DNA from: Cephalotrichum gorgonifer
Lineage: Eukaryota > Ascomycota > Sordariomycetes > Microascales > Microascaceae
Direction of reading: 5' to 3'
Assembly: GCA_900312665.1 (NCBI GenBank)
Contig: ONZQ02000011.1
Span: forward strand, 1,078,459 to 1,142,458
DNA length: 64,000 nucleotides
The position numbers were made by a program, and so were the translations under genes. The notes under the pieces are model-generated. The model was not told the DNA's origin. It did not search any database and saw only the letters and a list, made by a program, of their open reading frames with translations. This document shows, in pieces, positions 58,859-64,000 of the stretch (position 1 is its first letter; each line of letters starts with the position of its first letter).

Positions 58859-61332
58859 CTAGAGGTCTATCAAACTCTCCTCGACGACAGGTTGCGCCGG
58901 CTTCCGCGGCTCCTCCCCGTAGCCTACGTACGCTGGGCCCTGGGGCCATTGCTGCTGAGGCTGAGTGGGCGGGGGGGCCTGTTGCTGGGCGGCCTGCGGT
59001 TGCTGCTGCTGTTGAGGCACGGAGGGCTGCCAGTACGCCTGCTGGGACTGCACTTGCTGATGCTGCACCTGCGGCGTTTGCCGCGCGGGCGGGGGCGCTT
59101 GGTCTGGCTGCTGAGGTTGCGCGGCCTGGACGACGGGCGACTGGGCGACCGGCTGCTGCTGCTGCTGGTACTGCTGGATGGGCTGGCGGATATTCGGATA
59201 CGGCGACTGGGACACGTCCTGCGCCGACAGCGGCGACGGCTGAGTCGGCTGAGCCGGCTGCTGCTGATTATAGTAATACGAGGTGTTGGGGTCTGTCGAG
59301 GGGGGCGCCGATGGCGCTGCCGTCGGCGCCTGATGCGCTCCCGGCTGCGGTGCCGCCTCGGGCGGCGGGTATTGCTCCTGTCCCGGCCTCGGCGCCGACT
59401 GCCAGCTGTCCGACCTCACCGGCTGCGCCGGATACTGACTGGGCGTCGGCGCTGTTGCCGGTGGTGCATTGTTGTCATACCCGGGGTAGTACTGCTGCGC
59501 TGGCGGCGGCCGGCTATAAGCCTGCTGCTGCGTCGGTGGCCTCCCGTATTCCGGGCGCTGCTCGCCAGTGTAGAAGCTCTCTGCCGGTCCCGAGGGGCCA
59601 ACCACGCTTGTCCGCAGGTTCGGGTAGCCCCCGGACGAGTGGCGGGCCGTGGGGGGCATGTTATACCCGCCGAGGGTGTGCTGCCCATATGCCTTGGACA
59701 GGCGCTCCTCCAGCATCCTGTCGTAGTACCGGATTACCGTCGACAGCTTCGCATGGAGGTCGAGCAGCGTATCTACCAGACGTTAGTACATATGCGCGAC
59801 AAGCCACGTGGATGACCGGGGCCAGCTTACCGTGCTTGCTCATAGTCTCGCCGTAGGTGCGCGCCAGCTTCGGCCGCAGGGTTCCAATACTATCATACAG
59901 CTCCTGTATTTGGGGCTCCCGTAGAATCGTGCCGGGCGGCTGCGTTTGCAGCCGGTCCACAAGGGTTGAAAAGAGGTTAATATTCTCCGCCTCAACAGGC
60001 GTGAGCTCGTAATCGTTCTTCGGCAGCGGCAAGGGTACGGATCCACTACCCTCGGTTGGCTGGTGAGTCTGTTCCTTCAGAGCCGCGGTATGCATCTGCT
60101 TCTGCTCCTCCATATCTGCGAGGGACGCCGCTATCGCCCGCTTCAAGTCGTCGTCTTCCTCCTCCTCATTCCCCGGCTTTCCGGAAGCTTGGCTCTCCCC
60201 GTTCACCTTTGTCGTCCTTGAGGCGCCGGAAGGTCCGTTCCTAGTGGCTTCGACATAGCCCTTGGAGTAGTTCTGGACATCTTCGAGACTCATCGCTAGC
60301 GCCCTCTTAAGGTCATCATCTATGACCTCGTCCACCCGAGCGTTTCTCGGCTGCATCGCGGAAGTGCTGTGCGTCTTGTGGGGGTACGTCGGGGATCGAT
60401 CTATGGTCGCGCCGCTGATCGTCTTGTTCGTGAGTTTCGAGTAGCATCCGTCGTCGACCCGGACAGGACTCATGATCCCGATGTGAGGAAGTGGTAGCGT
60501 CTTGCTGGAGCACTGCTGGTCGAAGCAGTTCCCGCAGTTGCGACAGTGGTGTTTGCGGTTCGTAAAGGTGAAGGCTGTGCGGCATCGCATGCAAACGTCG
60601 GAGTCGATCCACTCGGGGGGCTAGAGCGGAGCAAGTTGTCAGCGCGACTGCATGGTAGTGCGGGGGAATGGGGATATGGGAGCGGGCGGGTCGTCATACG
60701 GCGCTGCTGTCAATCATACTGCTAGAAATGGTAGTCTTCGGAGGAAACTGGTGCCCATCGCGCTGCAGCCTACTGTAAACCTGGCCGATGTACGACAGGT
60801 CATGGCGTCCCTCCGTCGCCGTCGCCCAAGCCTGAATGTATTCCAGTATCTTTCCACGGACCTCCGGGTTCACGGCCGCCGGCCCGACGGCCTGTAGGAG
60901 AGAGACCAGGTTATCCATGAACTCTCGCGATGCGACTTCCTTGAGGAAGTGGTCGCCCCCATTCTTGAAACAGGTATCGGTGAGCTGGTACCGTTCGCAG
61001 TTAGTATCAACACCCTCTGCAGGCGAAACAGTTTTGGGAGCGGACGTACACTCAGGGCGCTCAGTTGGGTGTTTGGGTTCTTGTTTCCAATGCGCCTCTT
61101 CAGAGATCTCATGGCCTCGGCGGGCTGGACCGTTTTCGAGCGGATGACATCGGAGATTTCGAGGTTGAGCGCGATATCTTCCCTGTGGTGGGTTGCGACA
61201 GATTAGCTAGTCCGGGGCCAAGGGGCGGTTAACCGTTAGGCAAGGGAATGGTTCGTACAAGCTGCTACTCGTTGCCTTCTCTATCTGCTCATCTAGGGCC
61301 GTATTGGCGGATGAAGACCACCAACTCATCAT
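58859..61332 (-). CDS. VPS27: Vps27, ESCRT-0 subunit (VHS-FYVE-UIM)
   Basis: Binds PI3P and ubiquitinated cargo on endosomes and recruits ESCRT-I to start multivesicular-body sorting. Exons are 61332-61259, 61182-61050, 60984-60700, 60620-59831 and 59772-58859. They total 2196 nt, or 731 residues. The start MMSWWSSSANTALDEQIEKA opens a VHS domain (about 10-150). FYVE follows (about 165-230) with WIDSD, RKHHCRNCG and VRVDDGCY. Two ubiquitin-interacting motifs come next: DLKRALAMSLEDV (about 267-279) and DLKRAIAASLADM (about 322-334). A helical Hse1-binding core (DTLLDLHAKLSTVIRYY) leads into a long Gln/Pro-rich tail ending ESLIDL*, a clathrin-box-like end. All four introns have GT..AG ends, and one has a perfect TACTAAC branch. 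One usual FYVE zinc ligand Cys is Asp here. The first of two consecutive ATGs is used as the start. Confidence 0.96.
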
Positions 61333-62389
61333 GGTATTTCGTAGGGGGTGTAGAGGCCCTCGAGGCTATGAAATGGGGATCGAGGTGGAGGCGGAGGAGA
61401 GGACGGAGGTGGAGACAGGAGCAGTCGGCGAGTGGTGATTTGGACGTGATTCGGAAGTTCGGAAGTTAGTAGTAGCAGCAGTCCATAAGATGGAATCTAC
61501 GGAGCTCCTGAGCTTGTAGATTCGGGTAGTATCCGGGGTATACGGCTCGTAGAAAAAAAGGTTATGTCGTCGGGAATGTGGTGGGATGTTGGCAAAATTG
61601 CGTTGCCTGTTGGAGTGTTGTATCGTTTGTCGGCTGCGGCGCAGTTGATGATGGCATTGCTAGCTGACGTTGGTTCATCTGGGTCTAGATCAGGTGGGCG
61701 CGCTAACCTCGTTCGGCCTTGATATCTCCAATTACGTACTGTGCGGCCCACTGTCCGCAGCTGTTCAACCTTGCAAGCTCCACATCAGAGCTTCCATTCA
61801 CTTCGAGGTTGACAAATCTTGAATTAGGCAGTCGAATTAATATTTCATGTTTGCACTTGTAGATTTTGGGAGAAGAACCTGTCTGGTCCCCATAGCTTGG
61901 GCTTGAGTGGCCACTACAAGTAGAGCAGGTCCTATAAGATTGGAATATGTACTTGATCTCCCGCTATGCACAAGTTGGAACTCAAAACAGGAGGGTATGT
62001 ATCATAGACCGACTACCTAAGCTTGAGCCCGGTGGCCAGCCCACCAAAGACCAGAAGAACACCGCGATACCAAGACAAACCAATACAGACAAGTACCTAC
62101 TTCCAGCACTCCCCCTTTTTGTACAGACCCCGATAAACACAACGAACAATGATAACCACAACGCCCCTCTGCTTCCCTTTCGCCTGTACAAAGTTAAAAC
62201 CAAGGTTACCAAATGTAGCCTATGCACCCTAGAAAAAAAGACTGAGCCCTGAGGAGAAACAAACACGGAAATGCCCTCCTGATGGCGAGACCCGCCGACA
62301 CAACATTAAAGGTGCTATTGTCCATCGGTCATTAAACCTAGTCTTCCGGTATGAAGAGAGGTTCTGCCCTAAAAAGAAGTATTCATAGT
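61333..62389. other. Intergenic, VPS27 upstream and RSC9 3' side
   Basis: Both neighbours are on the minus strand. It holds the VPS27 promoter and the 3' UTR of RSC9. I see no gene, repeat or clear regulatory motif in it. Confidence 0.6.
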
Positions 62390-64000
62390 CTATTCACCCA
62401 CAAGGACGAGAAGGGAGGCGATGTAAGGTGCCTACAAGAAGTTAGTGAATGTCCTCCTCCCGGGAACCAAAGTAAAGACTGAAAACTCACCATCGCCCTA
62501 TTCTCCGCCATAACCTCGAAGAGCCTCCCCATCAATGGCCTAAAGAGTCTCTCCTTCCAGCCGCCGGGCTCTCCCTTCCCCTCATTCTCCGACGCCAACT
62601 CCTCCTCCGCATCCGTCTTGCCAACGTTCCTAGCGATGTTCCTCAACACAAGCACGGCGCTGAGGGGAATCCCGCTCGCCTGCGCCGGTCCGTTGGGATT
62701 CTTCTCGTCGCGGACCGTCTGCGTCTCCTCGTACGTAACCGTCATCGTCTTCGCCGGCACGACCCAGTCCTTGCGCGGCTTCTTCGTCCGGGGCTCCGCA
62801 GTAGGAGGGGGCCAGCACGAGGAGATGTGCACGTTGACGTGGCGCGCGAAGTCGATGAGGCGGAGAGAGGTCGGCTTGTTGTGGCGCGTGCAGGAGTTCC
62901 AGAGGCATCGGAAGGTCTTCTCCTCGTTGGGGTACCGACCTTCCTGGTCAGCTACTTCGTCGAGGTGGGATTCGAGGATGTGAGTAAACATGTCCTTGCG
63001 CTCGAGGAAGTACGCCCCGCAAAGCTGGGACGGCTGGTCCTTAGACGCCCACTGGCACTTGACGTATTCCCGGCCGTCGAGGGTGAGTGGGCTGGGCCGT
63101 GCGCGGATCGATGCTATGATAAACTTTTGCTGGGCGTCGCCGCGAGTGAGGACCTGCGGTGCCGAGTTCTGGTATATCTGGGAGCAGCTGCGGATGAAGT
63201 CCGCAGGTGACGTGGCCGGCTGGTTGAGCTGCTTCAGGCACTCCGCAAAGGCCCCGTTGTAGGCCTGCCACGCCGCGATCTGCGTTACGAAGGACTCTGG
63301 ATCGTAATCGAAGAAGCACTTGACCCAGCGGTGGACGCGGTCCGGCTCCTTGAGCTGGAGGAGCTCATCCCTGAGTTGAGGGGGCATTGGCGCAATCTCG
63401 TCAGTTGACGGGAGTCGCTTCTCCGGGCTTAGGACGAATTCCTTCTGCACCCTCCGTGCACCGTGGGAGAGCAGGCGGGCGAGGTGGTAGACCAAGTTTT
63501 CCGTCGAAATGGCGCGCAGTAACGAATCCACATTCTCGACCACAGCCGTATACTGATACAGGAAGTCCAGGCATGCATCCGTGAACTCGTCGTCATTGAG
63601 TAATATCCAGTTGACCATGTTCTGTAGCACGGACGGCGGGACGTGGCCGAGACTATTGGCAACATCCAGATTCATCGAGATTCGCCCGAGTGCCCGGAGC
63701 GCGGTAAGAATGACACCTCTGTCATCCGAATCCAACTGGCTCAGGAGAGATCGATAAAAGGGGTCGTCAGAATTCAACGTCATGTAGGGGGTGATGTGCT
63801 CCGCAATGTCTAGTGAGTAATGCTTCACTTCCACAGTGGCATCCCGGTTAGGCAGGTTGAGGATGATGCAGATCAAATCCTTCACCGGGGCGAGGTTGGC
63901 AATGTGCACTGCGTTGTCCGCCAGGGTGACCATGTTTCGAATCGTCAACACAGCCTCAGTCACACGCAGCATCTCGTCGCTGAATTCCTGCGTCTGGATG
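62390..64000 (-). CDS. RSC9: Rsc9-like RSC chromatin-remodelling subunit (3' part; 5' end outside window)
   Basis: Rsc9 is a subunit of the RSC ATP-dependent nucleosome-remodelling complex. Only the C-terminal part is here. One exon runs from beyond the right edge to 62491, followed by a 59-nt intron (62432-62490, GTGAGT..TTGTAG) and a 42-nt last exon (62431-62390) that completes AENRAMAPYIASLLVL. Visible parts are an ARM-like helical region (LDSDDRGVILTALRALGRIS, DACLDFLYQYT) and two C2H2-like, RFX-associated zinc-finger stretches around CQWASKDQPSQLCG..H..H and CLWNSCTRHNK..H..H. The ARID domain expected at the N-terminus would lie outside the window. The family call rests on remembered similarity to filamentous-fungal Rsc9 proteins, so it is slightly less certain than the others. 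Confidence 0.85.

Noticed and set aside
1..64000. Transposons, RIP-mutated repeats, CRISPR arrays or secondary-metabolite genes
   Set aside because: No transposase, reverse transcriptase, terminal repeats, regularly spaced repeats, AT-rich blocks or synthase domains seen on either strand.

Overview
The window is nuclear DNA from a filamentous ascomycete (Pezizomycotina, most likely Sordariomycetes). The evidence is as follows. Genes are interrupted by short introns of about 40-175 nt with GT..AG ends and CTAAC/CTGAC-type branch sites. Coding regions are GC-rich. Every gene I recognise is a conserved fungal housekeeping gene: a rhodanese-containing deubiquitinase, a plasma-membrane syntaxin, BiP/Kar2 ending in HDEL, Hbs1, CCT5, a long-chain acyl-CoA synthetase, a vigilin/Scp160 multi-KH protein, a Ste20-type PAK kinase, Vps27 and Rsc9. 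The species cannot be fixed from sequence alone. One 20-N gap (38117-38136) shows that this is a scaffolded draft assembly.

Layout. Bases 1-20484 hold no gene I can support. They consist of purine/pyrimidine-asymmetric, homopolymer- and microsatellite-rich DNA with hairpins and G-quadruplex-type runs. From 20485 the window is gene-dense: deubiquitinase (-), syntaxin (-), KAR2 (+), HBS1 (-), CCT5 (+), FAA (-), SCP160 (-), a second long gene-free interval (47888-54561), STE20 (+), VPS27 (-) and the 3' part of RSC9 (-), which runs off the right edge. Exon joins were worked out by hand. Every complete model has a total length divisible by three except the deubiquitinase, where an apparent extra base in a C6 run breaks the frame.

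How the genes relate. They are not an operon or a cluster, and each does ordinary cell biology. Some functional echoes exist. The deubiquitinase and Vps27 both act on ubiquitinated cargo at the endosome in yeast. Kar2 and CCT5 are the ER and cytosolic folding machines. Hbs1 and Scp160 act on translating ribosomes. The syntaxin and Ste20 serve polarised exocytosis and growth. I see no mobile element, CRISPR array, secondary-metabolite cluster or RIP-like AT-rich block.

The points most worth a second look are: the frameshift in the deubiquitinase; a dispersed TACTCGTA/TACTTGTA octamer family far above chance; a pair of CCTCGG fatty-acid-response-type sites upstream of FAA; an in-frame SCP160 intron whose retention would insert a hydrophobic segment; alternative syntaxin tails; a missing zinc-ligand Cys in the Vps27 FYVE domain; and two back-to-back perfect hairpins after STE20. 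I did not find a convincing new biological system.
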